Assembly (NCBI GenBank): GCA_007132365.1
Contig: SLOS01000128.1
Location: 1-15,698 of the forward strand
Length of the DNA stretch: 15,698 bases
Reading direction: 5' to 3'
Source: Bacteroidales bacterium
GTDB taxonomy: Bacteria > Bacteroidota > Bacteroidia > Bacteroidales > PUMT01
Part shown: piece after piece, positions 7,245 through 14,889 of the stretch
How positions within the stretch are numbered: position 1 is the stretch's first letter
How the letters are laid out: each line of letters opens with the position of its first letter
Position numbers and translations under genes: made by a program
The notes under the pieces: model-generated
Database searches by the model: none
What the model was told of the DNA's origin: nothing
Seen by the model: the letters and a program-made list of their open reading frames with translations, nothing else

Positions 7245-8909
7245 ATGATGCAAGAAAACTTCGTTCAGTTTATCCAAGCCAGCATTAAAAACAACTGGGA
7301 TATAACGGCTTTCTCCGATTACAAAGGAGCCGGCTACAAGTATTCAGATGTTGCCGGCAGGATTGCAAAAATCCACATTGCCTTTGAACAGTGTGGTGTT
7401 AAAAAAGGTGACAAAATTGCCCTTCTGGGAAAAAATTCTGCTCACTGGACTATTGTTTACCTCGCCACCATATCATACGGGGCAGTCATAGTTCCTGTTC
7501 TACCCGACTTTAAGCCGAATGATGTCCATCACATTATCAATCATTCCGATTCAATTGTTCTTTTTGTGGCTGACAGCATCTTCGAAACATTGAAGGAAAA
7601 AGAGATGGCTAATCTTAAGGCTATTTTTTCGGTAGACGATTTTTCCCTGATCTCCGATAAAGGGGATAAGAGCCTCAGGGAAAAAATGGCTGAAATTGAT
7701 CAGCTTTTCGCAGAAAAATTCCCGGAAGGGATCTCACCGGAAAATTTCAGGCTGGAAAAAGTGCCCAATTCAGAGCTTGCTGTGATAAGTTACACATCCG
7801 GAACAACAGGCTTTTCAAAAGGTGTGATGCTGCCACACAACAGTATTGTTTCCAACGTGGTGTATGCCCATAATAACATGCCCCTCCAGCCAGGTGATTC
7901 AATCGTTTCCTTCCTCCCGCTTGCACATTCTTACGGATGCGCTTTTGAATTCTTGTTTCCTTTTACCCTGGGATGCCATATCACATTCCTTACAAAAACT
8001 CCTTCTCCACAGGTCATACTGGGATCTTTCAAGGAGATCCGGCCAAGGCTGGTGCTTGCAGTTCCACTGATCATTGAAAAAATATACAAGAAACAGCTCC
8101 TGCCTACACTTGAAAAACCAACCATGAAATTCCTGCTCAAGATTCCCGGCATAAACAAGCTTATCTACAAAAAGATCAAAAATAAACTTGTTGAGGCTTT
8201 TGGCGGTAATTTCCACGAGGTTGTATGCGGGGGGGCTGCTTTGAATAAGGATGTTGAAATTTTCTTTAACAAAATTAAATTCCCTTTCTCAATAGGTTAT
8301 GGTATGACTGAGTGTGGGCCCCTGATCAGTTATGCCGGCTGGGATAAGACCAGGCTCGGTTCAGCAGGGAAAGTGGTGGATGGAATGGAGGTAAAGATCG
8401 ATTCTGCCGATCCCTACAATGAAGTCGGGGAGATCATGGTGCGCGGAGAGAATGTAATGCTTGGGTATTACAAGAATGAAAAGGCAACCAAAGATGTGCT
8501 GGATAAGGACGGGTGGTTGCATACAGGCGACCTTGGTTTGATAGACAAGGATAATTTCGTCTATATCAAGGGGCGCAGCAAGAGCATGCTGCTCGGTCCC
8601 TCAGGCCAGAATATCTACCCGGAGGAGATAGAGGCAAAACTGAACAATATGAATTATATACTCGAATCGGTGGTGATCGAGAATAGCAAAGGCCGGCTTG
8701 TTGCCCTCGTCTATCCTGATCATGAAACAGCCAGAGCCGGTGGAATCGAAGATGTGCAGCTGGAAGCCATAATGGAGAATCATCGCAAGAACCTTAACAA
8801 GGAACTTCCTGTTTACATGAATCTTGCGAAAATCCGCATTTATCCGGAAGAGTTTGAGAAGACCCCGAAGAAAAGTATAAAACGTTTTCTTTACATGGAA
8901 GAGGAATAA
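7245..8909 (+). CDS. Long-chain fatty acid--CoA ligase (AMP-binding enzyme)
   Basis: This 554-residue adenylate-forming enzyme probably joins a fatty acid to CoA through an acyl-AMP intermediate in the cytosol. The family motifs come in order: A3 P-loop YTSGTTGFSKG (183-193), A5 GYGMTECGP (351-359), A7 GWLHTGDLG (423-431), A8 GRSKSMLLGPSGQNIYPEEIE region (443-463) and A10 TPKKSIKRFLY (540-550). The long-chain type is suggested by length, the AMP-binding core and the GYGMTECGPL segment; the true substrate cannot be read from sequence. At A10 the residue immediately before IKR, where a catalytic lysine is usual, is S544, with lysines at 542 and 543 next to it. The start is the first of two adjacent ATGs; the second (7248) is equally possible. 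It stands alone: 136 nt and no shared theme separate it from rhaB. Confidence 0.93.
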   Translation: MMQENFVQFIQASIKNNWDITAFSDYKGAGYKYSDVAGRIAKIHIAFEQCGVKKGDKIALLGKNSAHWTIVYLATISYGAVIVPVLPDFKPNDVHHIINHSDSIVLFVADSIFETLKEKEMANLKAIFSVDDFSLISDKGDKSLREKMAEIDQLFAEKFPEGISPENFRLEKVPNSELAVISYTSGTTGFSKGVMLPHNSIVSNVVYAHNNMPLQPGDSIVSFLPLAHSYGCAFEFLFPFTLGCHITFLTKTPSPQVILGSFKEIRPRLVLAVPLIIEKIYKKQLLPTLEKPTMKFLLKIPGINKLIYKKIKNKLVEAFGGNFHEVVCGGAALNKDVEIFFNKIKFPFSIGYGMTECGPLISYAGWDKTRLGSAGKVVDGMEVKIDSADPYNEVGEIMVRGENVMLGYYKNEKATKDVLDKDGWLHTGDLGLIDKDNFVYIKGRSKSMLLGPSGQNIYPEEIEAKLNNMNYILESVVIENSKGRLVALVYPDHETARAGGIEDVQLEAIMENHRKNLNKELPVYMNLAKIRIYPEEFEKTPKKSIKRFLYMEEE

Positions 8910-8963
8910 TTAACAGGCCTGAAATAAAACCAGGAAGTCACTTATTATGGCAAGGTGCAAAAT

Positions 8964-9009
8964 AGCCAGCCCCCCGGTAAAATGTACCGGCCTGATCATT
9001 CATCTGGCT
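8964..9009. repeat. Nested inverted repeats upstream of the rhamnulokinase gene
   Basis: An outer pair AGCCAG (8964-8969) and CTGGCT (9004-9009) encloses an inner perfect pair CCGGTA (8974-8979) and TACCGG (8985-8990). No T-run follows, so it does not look like the terminator of the upstream gene. It may be a leader structure or a regulator site; this is position-based inference. Confidence 0.35.
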
Positions 9010-9020
9010 GTTAAAGTGTT

Positions 9021-9028
9021 AATCGATT
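9021..9028. promoter_or_regulatory. Candidate LacI-family operator core upstream of rhaB
   Basis: The palindromic octamer AATCGATT matches the LacI-family operator core AANCGNTT and ends 17 nt before the rhaB ATG, a position where a bound repressor would block transcription. The same octamer occurs upstream of the Tat lipoprotein gene at 12241-12248. No regulator gene is in the window, so binding is unproven. Confidence 0.35.
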
Positions 9029-9045
9029 GTATAAATTAATTTACT

Positions 9046-10524
9046 ATGTCAAACAAAAACCTGTTTCTTGCTTTTGATTTTGGAGCAGAAAGCAGCAGGG
9101 CCGTATGCGGGGCAATTGAAAACAAAAAATTAAATCTCAAGGAGATATACAGGTTCAAAACCGGGATGCTCCCGATGGACAACCATTTTTACTGGAACAT
9201 TTACCGGTTCTATGAAGAGATGCTCAATGCAATAACCCTTTGCACACAGAAAGAAAACCTTCACCCTGTATCGGTTGCCGTCGATTCATGGGGCGTTGAT
9301 TTCGGGTTCCTGGCCGAAGATGACACCATAGTCAGGATACCCTATGCTTACAGGGATATGCAGGTGACGGAAGCAATGCCGGACTTTCATAAGAAGATCC
9401 CGCCTGAAAGGATATATTCGCTCACGGGAATCTCAATGTTGCCTTTTAACAGCCTTTACCACATACATGCCATGAAACTAAGCAAAGATCTGGCACTTAA
9501 AACGGGAAAGCGGCTTATGTTTATCCCTGACCTGCTTAATTTCATGCTCTCCGGAGAGAAAAAAACGGAGTTTACTTTTGCAACAACCTCACAGTTATAC
9601 AATCCTTTTAAGGCGGACTGGGAAGAGGAACTGCTTTCAGCTGTTGGCCTGGATCGCTCATTCATGAATGAGATCATCCTGCCCGGACAGGTAATGGGGC
9701 AATTGAAAGATGAAGTCTGCCTGCATACCGGACTGAAGCATGCCAACCTCTCATCCGTCTGCTCCCACGATACCGGTTCGGCAATTGTTGCCGTGCCTGC
9801 CGAAGGGACCGACTGGGCATATATAAGTTCAGGAACGTGGTCGCTGATGGGCCTTGAACTCGATTCACCCCTTGTTACCGAGAAAACATTTTTATATAAT
9901 TTTTCCAATGAAGGTGGTGCAGGTGGAAAATTCAGGTTTTTAAAAAACATAATGGGTCTCTGGTTGCTGCAGCAATGCCAGAAGAAATGGGCAGCATCAG
10001 GCAGGGATTATGATTATCCCCGACTTATAGGCGAGGCCGTAAAGGCTAAACCCTTTAAAGCCTTTATTGACCCTGATTTTAAAAAGTTTTTCAACCCACC
10101 CGATATGCCGGCTGAAATTGATGACTTTTGCAGGCTCAGTTCCCAGGAAGAACCCTCTTCAGAGGGTGAATATGTAAGGGTAATTCTGGAAAGCCTTGCC
10201 CTGAAATACAGGTATATACTTGATCAGCTTTCGGAGGTAAGCAGTAAACAAATAAATGCCATTCATATTATTGGAGGCGGAACACAAAACAGACTGTTAT
10301 GCCAGTTTACAGCCAATGCCACAGGGAAAAAAGTAATTGCCGGACCGGCAGAAGGGACCGCGGCCGGCAATATCCTGATGCAGTCCATGGCTAACGGACA
10401 AACAGGATCGTTCGAAGAGATCCGCGAAATAGTAAAAAACTCTTTTGATCTTGAATACTATAATCCTGAGGATACTCAAAAATGGGAAATGGCATACAAA
10501 AACTTTCTCAATGTGTTAATATAA
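9046..10524 (+). CDS. rhaB: Rhamnulokinase
   Basis: A cytosolic FGGY-family kinase that uses ATP to phosphorylate L-rhamnulose at O1, feeding rhamnulose-1-phosphate to an aldolase. The 492 residues match E. coli RhaB in length and in a full series of motifs: VAVDSWGVDFG (77-87), YAYRDMQ, MLPFNSLYHI (131-140), CSHDTGSAI (239-247) with D242 as the expected catalytic base, YISSGTWSLMG (259-269), NEGGAGGKFRFLKNIMGLWLL, and IIGGGTQNRLL with GPAEGTAAGN for ATP binding. Fuculokinase and xylulokinase relatives are less likely given the GTWSLMG and FLKNIMGLWLL blocks. No rhamnose isomerase or rhamnulose-1-phosphate aldolase is nearby, so those genes lie elsewhere or outside the window. The start ATG is preceded by an A/T-rich stretch and a LacI-type candidate site. 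It is convergent with the complete sulfatase. Confidence 0.95.
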   Translation: MSNKNLFLAFDFGAESSRAVCGAIENKKLNLKEIYRFKTGMLPMDNHFYWNIYRFYEEMLNAITLCTQKENLHPVSVAVDSWGVDFGFLAEDDTIVRIPYAYRDMQVTEAMPDFHKKIPPERIYSLTGISMLPFNSLYHIHAMKLSKDLALKTGKRLMFIPDLLNFMLSGEKKTEFTFATTSQLYNPFKADWEEELLSAVGLDRSFMNEIILPGQVMGQLKDEVCLHTGLKHANLSSVCSHDTGSAIVAVPAEGTDWAYISSGTWSLMGLELDSPLVTEKTFLYNFSNEGGAGGKFRFLKNIMGLWLLQQCQKKWAASGRDYDYPRLIGEAVKAKPFKAFIDPDFKKFFNPPDMPAEIDDFCRLSSQEEPSSEGEYVRVILESLALKYRYILDQLSEVSSKQINAIHIIGGGTQNRLLCQFTANATGKKVIAGPAEGTAAGNILMQSMANGQTGSFEEIREIVKNSFDLEYYNPEDTQKWEMAYKNFLNVLI

Positions 10525-10569
10525 AGTCATAATAAAGCCTGAATTAAGAACATAAAAATCTGCATTTAG

Positions 10570-10592
10570 AATTGACTAAGCCAATTTTTTTT
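10570..10592 (+). terminator. Weak candidate terminator after rhaB
   Basis: AATTG (10570-10574) and CAATT (10582-10586) can pair around a 7-nt loop and run into eight T residues (10585-10592). The stem is only five base pairs and A/T-rich, so it is weak; its last bases touch the stop codon of the convergent sulfatase gene. Confidence 0.3.
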
Positions 10593-12010
10593 CAATAGTC
10601 CGGGTTGGGGACCGGCATTTGTGCATTTACCTCTCTTCTCCACCCTGCGAGCTCTTCAGATAACTTTTTGGCAACCTCTTTTTCAGTTTGGGCCAGGTCC
10701 ACTGATTCTCCAATGTCATTTTCAAGGTCATAGAGCTCGAAAGCCGTTTCACCGGCATCCAGGATACTTTTTTCATACCACTCAATAAGCTTCCATCTCC
10801 CGCTTCTTATGGCTCCTCCGGGAAGCATACCGGATTGATTGTGATAATGGGGATAATGCCAGTAATGATTCCTTTCAGGCAGTGGCTCCCCTGTTCTGAT
10901 ATGAGAAAGGAAGCTGATTCCGTCAACACCGGGTGCCGGTCCGGTTTTGAGCAGTTCACAGAAAGTGGGCATAAAATCGTAAGAAGAGACAACTTGATTG
11001 CTGACCCATCCCCTGTCAACAACACCCGGCCACCTGATAACCAGAGGCACACGTATGCCTCCTTCATACAACCAGCCTTTACCTTTGCGCAATGGTGTTT
11101 GTTTTGCTATTCTCATCTGTTCACCTTCCGGGTAATAGTCCATGTAATAGACAACATTATTTTCCGCCAGTCCCCCGTTATCCGAATAAAACACAACAAT
11201 CGTATTTTCAGAAAGCCTCAGTTCATCCAGAACATCAAGTACCTTCCCGACATTCCTGTCCATTCTTGAAAGCATTGCAGCAATAATCGGATTGTTTTCC
11301 GGTTTTTCACTTCCTGGCCTGTTCCTCCACATGGCTATTGAATCGGCTCTTTCAATAAGTGGATCATGAATTGCGCTGAAGCTCAAAAAAAGGAAGAAGG
11401 GGTTGCCGGCATTTTCCCTGATAAACTCCACAGATGTATCACCAATCATATCTGACCAGTGAGGATCCAGTTCAGGATTGGACTGTCTGTCGGGTTTATC
11501 AATTACAAAATGGTGGGAGAAACCCTGTTTGTCAGGATAGAACGGCAGACTTTCGGGTCCGAACTTCACCGGACTGAGGTGCCATTTACCGAACATTGCA
11601 CAGATGTATCCATGATCACTGAACAGATTCCCGAGGGTTATCTCCTCAAGGGGAAGATACTGTTGCATTTCGGGTTGTTTCAATGGGTAAATGTCACGCC
11701 TGTTCCCCGGAATAAAGTCCGTTAAGTTAAGACGTGCGGGATTTTTTCCCGTCATCACTGATGCCCGCGTGGGAGAACAAATTGCTGCTGCGGTATAGGC
11801 ATCAGTGAAGCGGACACCTTCGGCAGCAAGCCGGTCGATATTAGGTGTGTGATAGTATTCACCGCGATAGGCGCCTGTCTGCGCCCACCCAAGGTCATCG
11901 GCAAGAATGAAAATAACATTAGGCTTCTGATCTTTTTCATGGCTGCATGCACCGGCGATCACTGCTGAAACACCAATGGCCAGTAACGGTAATTTGATTT
12001 TAGTGTTCAT
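10592..12010 (-). CDS. S1-family sulfatase, Cys type, lipoprotein (complete)
   Basis: A hydrolase that removes sulfate esters, most likely from a sulfated glycan, in the periplasm or at the cell surface. The 472 residues begin with a signal peptide ending in VIAGAC, with C22 the likely lipidated residue. The active-site motif is C78-S-P-T-R82; C78 must be oxidised to formylglycine by a maturing enzyme (anSME or FGE) not in this window. Other expected groups are DD at 38-39, GKWHL (141-145), AIHDP (213-217), SDNGG (276-280), EGGIRVPLVIRWPG (316-329), and a typical C-terminal RSGRWKL...FELYDLENDIGE. It therefore looks whole and active. The natural substrate cannot be read from sequence; the neighbouring RhaB and FucP-like genes suggest a sulfated rhamnose or fucose sugar. 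A 296-nt AT-rich gap separates its start from the next gene, and I found no convincing promoter in it. Confidence 0.93.
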   Translation of the reverse strand: MNTKIKLPLLAIGVSAVIAGACSHEKDQKPNVIFILADDLGWAQTGAYRGEYYHTPNIDRLAAEGVRFTDAYTAAAICSPTRASVMTGKNPARLNLTDFIPGNRRDIYPLKQPEMQQYLPLEEITLGNLFSDHGYICAMFGKWHLSPVKFGPESLPFYPDKQGFSHHFVIDKPDRQSNPELDPHWSDMIGDTSVEFIRENAGNPFFLFLSFSAIHDPLIERADSIAMWRNRPGSEKPENNPIIAAMLSRMDRNVGKVLDVLDELRLSENTIVVFYSDNGGLAENNVVYYMDYYPEGEQMRIAKQTPLRKGKGWLYEGGIRVPLVIRWPGVVDRGWVSNQVVSSYDFMPTFCELLKTGPAPGVDGISFLSHIRTGEPLPERNHYWHYPHYHNQSGMLPGGAIRSGRWKLIEWYEKSILDAGETAFELYDLENDIGESVDLAQTEKEVAKKLSEELAGWRREVNAQMPVPNPDY

Positions 12011-12235
12011 GAGGGATAAGTCTTCATTTGATTAAATCCGATTGATTTTATATAAAACAAGTTTAATTATTTTTTAATCCAGAATCAAATATTTATTCAA
12101 GTCAGGGTGAATGCGACTGTGATTATGAAAGAACTATGATGATTTTTTGTTTTTTGTGATGGAAAATTTATGTAAATTTCTTCAGTGAAAAAACCAAAAT
12201 CTAGTTTTAAAGTAGTAACAAAATTTTGACTTACA

Positions 12236-12279
12236 GGATGAATCGATTCGCTTCATCAAAAAAATTTTTTAATTCATCC
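12236..12279. repeat. Three related GATGAA / TTCATC arms upstream of the Tat lipoprotein gene
   Basis: GGATGAAT (12236-12243) can pair with ATTCATCC (12272-12279) as a perfect 8-bp repeat, or its GATGAA part with TTCATC (12252-12257). The two pairings are mutually exclusive. A 13-nt A/T palindrome (12258-12270) lies between. Such a layout could be an operator cluster or an alternative leader fold; position alone supports this. Confidence 0.35.
12241..12248. promoter_or_regulatory. Candidate LacI-family operator core upstream of the Tat lipoprotein gene
   Basis: AATCGATT, extended to the 10-bp palindrome GAATCGATTC at 12240-12249, fits the LacI-family core AANCGNTT. It lies 58 nt before the start codon and repeats the octamer found before rhaB. 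No other copy was seen by eye in the window. Confidence 0.35.
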
Positions 12280-12306
12280 AATGTAAAATTTACTAAAAAT
12301 TAAAAA

Positions 12307-13842
12307 ATGGAAAATAAAAAAATGACCAACAGGACCGGTAAACAAACTACCAGAACAAAAGGTACCGGCTTGTCTGACTGGAATGACTTCGGGATACCTG
12401 GTGGCGGCTGTCCCCTCATAGGCAGGCGGCAATTTCTAACGCGTCTTGGCTTTGCCAGCGGCGCTGTTCTGACTCTTAACAGTTGCCTTCTAAACCCGGG
12501 CACTCGTGAGGTAATGAGGCCACCGAAGCTGCCGGGTGATGACAAAGAAAAACCACGCATCATGGTTGGCTTTGCCCGTCCGGACATTGAGCGCTTTTAT
12601 GTTGCGCCCGGGGCGGGCTATCCCCTTGCCGAAAATCAGCAGCTTTACACGGGTATTCTAAAGAAGGCAGCCGAAGAACTCGGCATTATACTGGATATCG
12701 AACATGCGCCCCTAAAGGATATCGAAGTTGTCAACTCTTTCCTTGAGCATAAAGCCGATAACGCGCACGGTGCCTTGCTTGTCCATATGGGAACAAGAGA
12801 TCACTCCGCGATCAGGCACTTTCTCGATTCGCGACCCGGGAATATGCCTGTTATCGTTTACGGTCCTCAGGGAACAAGGGCGTGGCTTATCAGGAACACA
12901 CACAATTGTTTCGTCGGCGTCACTGAGAACCCGGAGTGGCTTGCAACCGCTCTACGCACCTTGAAAGCCCAATGGCAGATGGCAAACACCCGTTTGGCCG
13001 TCTTCAGTGGAGAGGAGGAGTGGGAGGAACGTTTAGAGCCACTTGGAGCTGTGGTACACCACATGCCTATAAAATTGCTAAGGGATGCCATGCTTGCCGC
13101 GGGAGGCTCGGGGGAGGCCAGGGAAATTGCCGAGCTATGCATGAAAAACGCTAAAGCCATCGTTGAGCCTACTAAAACGGACATTCTCAACGCGGCTCGA
13201 AATTATGTCGCCAACCGCCGCCTCATGGAGGAAACGGGAGTCCACGCCGTGACAACGGATTGCCTGGGCCTCGTGCGGGAAGGTGATGGCTCATTAGTGC
13301 AGTGTCTCGCCTACTGCATGTTGCTCGACCAGGGGACCTGCGGTGGGTGCGAGGCAGACGTTTTCCCGGCCCTTACCTGCCTGCTGAGCAGTTATCTTCT
13401 GGGCCGGCCGGGGTTCATGTCAAATGCATCTCTTCACACGGTCACGAACGAGTACGTCGGGTTTCATTGCCAGGTACCCACCCGCATGGACGGTTTCAAC
13501 GAACCCCCTCACATCTATAAAGTCAGGCCTCATCACGAGACGGGGCAGGGCGTAACCCTTCAGATTGATTTCAGGAAGAATCAACCTGCCACGCTTTGGC
13601 GGTTCCTTTCACAGGAGACCCTGGGAGTTGACACGGGGATTATCCGACGTAGCGTGCGCCCCGATCACCATGAAGACGGCATCGGGGGATGCGCTAATGG
13701 GTATGCCATGGCAGTGGATGGTGTGGATGACATCAGGAATGTCAATATACGAAGTCACCCGGTTATGACATACGGTAACCATCGTGACGCTATAAGGGCA
13801 TGGTGTCAGGTAGCGGGTATGGGAACAAGCGGGCTCCTATAA
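12307..13842 (+). CDS. Tat-signal lipoprotein with fucose/arabinose-isomerase-like fold
   Basis: The 511-residue protein has a long N-terminal region with a twin-arginine motif, GRRQFLTRLG (39-48), a hydrophobic core and a lipobox-like LNSC ending at C60, so it is probably exported folded by Tat and lipid-anchored. The body resembles the L-fucose/L-arabinose isomerase superfamily: an N-terminal Rossmann-like part (RIMVGFARPD onward), then TTDCLGL (316-322), GGCEADVFPALT (346-357), GRPGFMSN (366-373) and EYVGFHC (382-388). E349 and D351 in CEAD are candidates for the metal site by analogy with the CEGD-type motif; I could not align all FucI metal ligands. Substrate is unknown and an exported isomerase is not needed for cytosolic rhamnose or fucose breakdown. 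The gene is notably GC-rich (40 of 60 bases in each of lines 13081-13140 and 13321-13380), unlike its neighbours. Its stop overlaps the convergent sulfatase remnant by 6 nt. Confidence 0.85.
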   Translation: MENKKMTNRTGKQTTRTKGTGLSDWNDFGIPGGGCPLIGRRQFLTRLGFASGAVLTLNSCLLNPGTREVMRPPKLPGDDKEKPRIMVGFARPDIERFYVAPGAGYPLAENQQLYTGILKKAAEELGIILDIEHAPLKDIEVVNSFLEHKADNAHGALLVHMGTRDHSAIRHFLDSRPGNMPVIVYGPQGTRAWLIRNTHNCFVGVTENPEWLATALRTLKAQWQMANTRLAVFSGEEEWEERLEPLGAVVHHMPIKLLRDAMLAAGGSGEAREIAELCMKNAKAIVEPTKTDILNAARNYVANRRLMEETGVHAVTTDCLGLVREGDGSLVQCLAYCMLLDQGTCGGCEADVFPALTCLLSSYLLGRPGFMSNASLHTVTNEYVGFHCQVPTRMDGFNEPPHIYKVRPHHETGQGVTLQIDFRKNQPATLWRFLSQETLGVDTGIIRRSVRPDHHEDGIGGCANGYAMAVDGVDDIRNVNIRSHPVMTYGNHRDAIRAWCQVAGMGTSGLL

Positions 13843-14854
13843 CAAGGCAAGGGTTTTATCAATGCAATGCAGTTCCGGGGTTTTATTAAAAATTGCCTGC
13901 ATTATCAGGCCGGTCTTCACTTGATATTCCCAGTAAAGGAAATCATGTTGCTGTTGTTTTTCATTCATCCCGAGCAACGTGGGGAGGATTGAGATCCCAT
14001 CGATATTTTCGGGTGAAGGCACCCCGAGAATATCTGCAACGGTCGGCAGAAAATCCCAGAATGCCCAGATATGGTCACTTACCCGTCCCGGCTCAATATG
14101 ACTGTGCCAGCGGGCAATTGATGGTACATGGAAGGCTCCGTTATATATTCCCCCTTTCATCCCCCTGGTGGGTGAGCTGTTACTGAAGAATTCACCTGCC
14201 GTTACACCACCTGGTCCGGAAGGCCCGTCAATATTTCCGTTATCAGAAGTAAAGAATATCAGAGTGTTATCATCAATTTCAAGCTCAACAAGAAGATCCA
14301 GTAACTTCCCGACCTCGTCGTCAATCCTCGTGATCATGGCTGCCCATACCCTGTATGGCAACGGCCAATCCTTATGAGTGTAAATGCCAAGTTCTGGTAC
14401 GACGAAAGCGCTATGCGGAGGAGTATAGGGGAGGTAGAGAAAAAAGGGATTGTCTTTGTTGTTTCGGATAAATTCCAGTGACTTTTCACAATATACATCA
14501 AAAGCATATTTTGCTTTTGACGGTTCATCGATACCCAGGGGATGGCAAATGCCGTTTTCGTCGTATGGATGATCGCCGCGATAAAGATCACTGCTGGTAT
14601 GATGTATCCCGTTTTCGGGGAAATTAACCCTGGTTTCATTATAATAGAGGAATTCGGGATAATGATTATGCGCATGCCGCTGGTTCAGGTAGCCGAAAAA
14701 CTCATCAAACCCGGTTCTTCGCGGTATTCCGTACTGATCATGCAGTCCGAGTCCCCATTTCCCGAACATCCCGGTCCTGTAGCCCGCATCCTGTCCCGGC
14801 TGAAAAAAGAAGGCAACCCGAGAAAACATTTACTGCCAGTGCTGACTTGTTCAT
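13837..14854 (-). pseudogene. Broken S1-family sulfatase remnant, both ends missing
   Basis: The open part from 14829 reads as the middle of a sulfatase: AGYRTGMFGKWGLG (15-28), PYTPPHSAF (134-142), FFTSDNG (192-198), RGMKGGIYNGAFHVP, DFLPTVADILG and FLYWEY. Two blocks are absent. At the front, the about 100 residues holding the DD metal ligands and C-x-P-x-R active site are gone, so it cannot be an active sulfatase. An orphan start with a lipoprotein-like signal peptide (MNKSALAVNVFSGCLLFSAG) begins at 14854 in a different frame, consistent with an internal deletion and frame loss joining it to the remainder. At the back, similarity ends about QAI (near 13890) and an unrelated tail of about 17 residues follows, where roughly 70 residues would be expected. 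Some conserved places look worn (NGAFHVP for EGGIRVP, ARWHSHI for ARWPGKI). It follows the permease gene by 35 nt on the same strand and once belonged to that operon. Confidence 0.85.
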
Positions 14855-14889
14855 ATTTTTCGGTTTACGATCTGTATAATATTATTTAC

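Larger units (their letters stand above)
12011..12306. other. AT-rich gene-free spacer
   Basis: No gene is supported here. Bases 12061-12300 contain 58 G or C of 240 (24%), the poorest stretch I counted in the window, sitting directly before a much more GC-rich gene. It holds the candidate operator at 12241-12248 and repeated GGATGAAT-type arms (12236-12279). Several near-matches to the TAnnTTTG promoter box occur on the plus strand but none has a properly spaced partner. Confidence 0.7.

Noticed and set aside
9456..9950. 164-codon open frame on the minus strand inside rhaB
   Set aside because: RhaB motifs run without a break through this region on the plus strand, so this is a shadow.
10835..11269. 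144-codon open frame on the plus strand inside the complete sulfatase
   Set aside because: The minus-strand sulfatase is intact here, and the plus-strand product is low in recognisable features.
12086..12093. AATATTTG on the minus strand as a promoter for the complete sulfatase
   Set aside because: One mismatch in the -7 box and no properly spaced -33 TTTG.
12221..12228. AAATTTTG as a promoter -7 box for the Tat lipoprotein gene
   Set aside because: The first base differs from TAnnTTTG and there is no TTTG about 19-21 nt upstream; AT-rich DNA gives many such near-matches.
12867..13190. 107-codon minus-strand open frame inside the Tat lipoprotein gene
   Set aside because: GC-rich genes leave long antisense frames; the sense frame has a Tat signal and family motifs throughout.
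12294..13894. Insertion sequence or composite transposon around the Tat lipoprotein gene
   Set aside because: No transposase and no terminal inverted repeats are seen; the only shared element is an A/T octamer, and no sulfatase tail lies on the far side.
13895..13910. GCCTG / CAGGC hairpin as a minus-strand terminator
   Set aside because: The stem is only five pairs, it lies inside the remnant's open frame, and the following T-run is interrupted.
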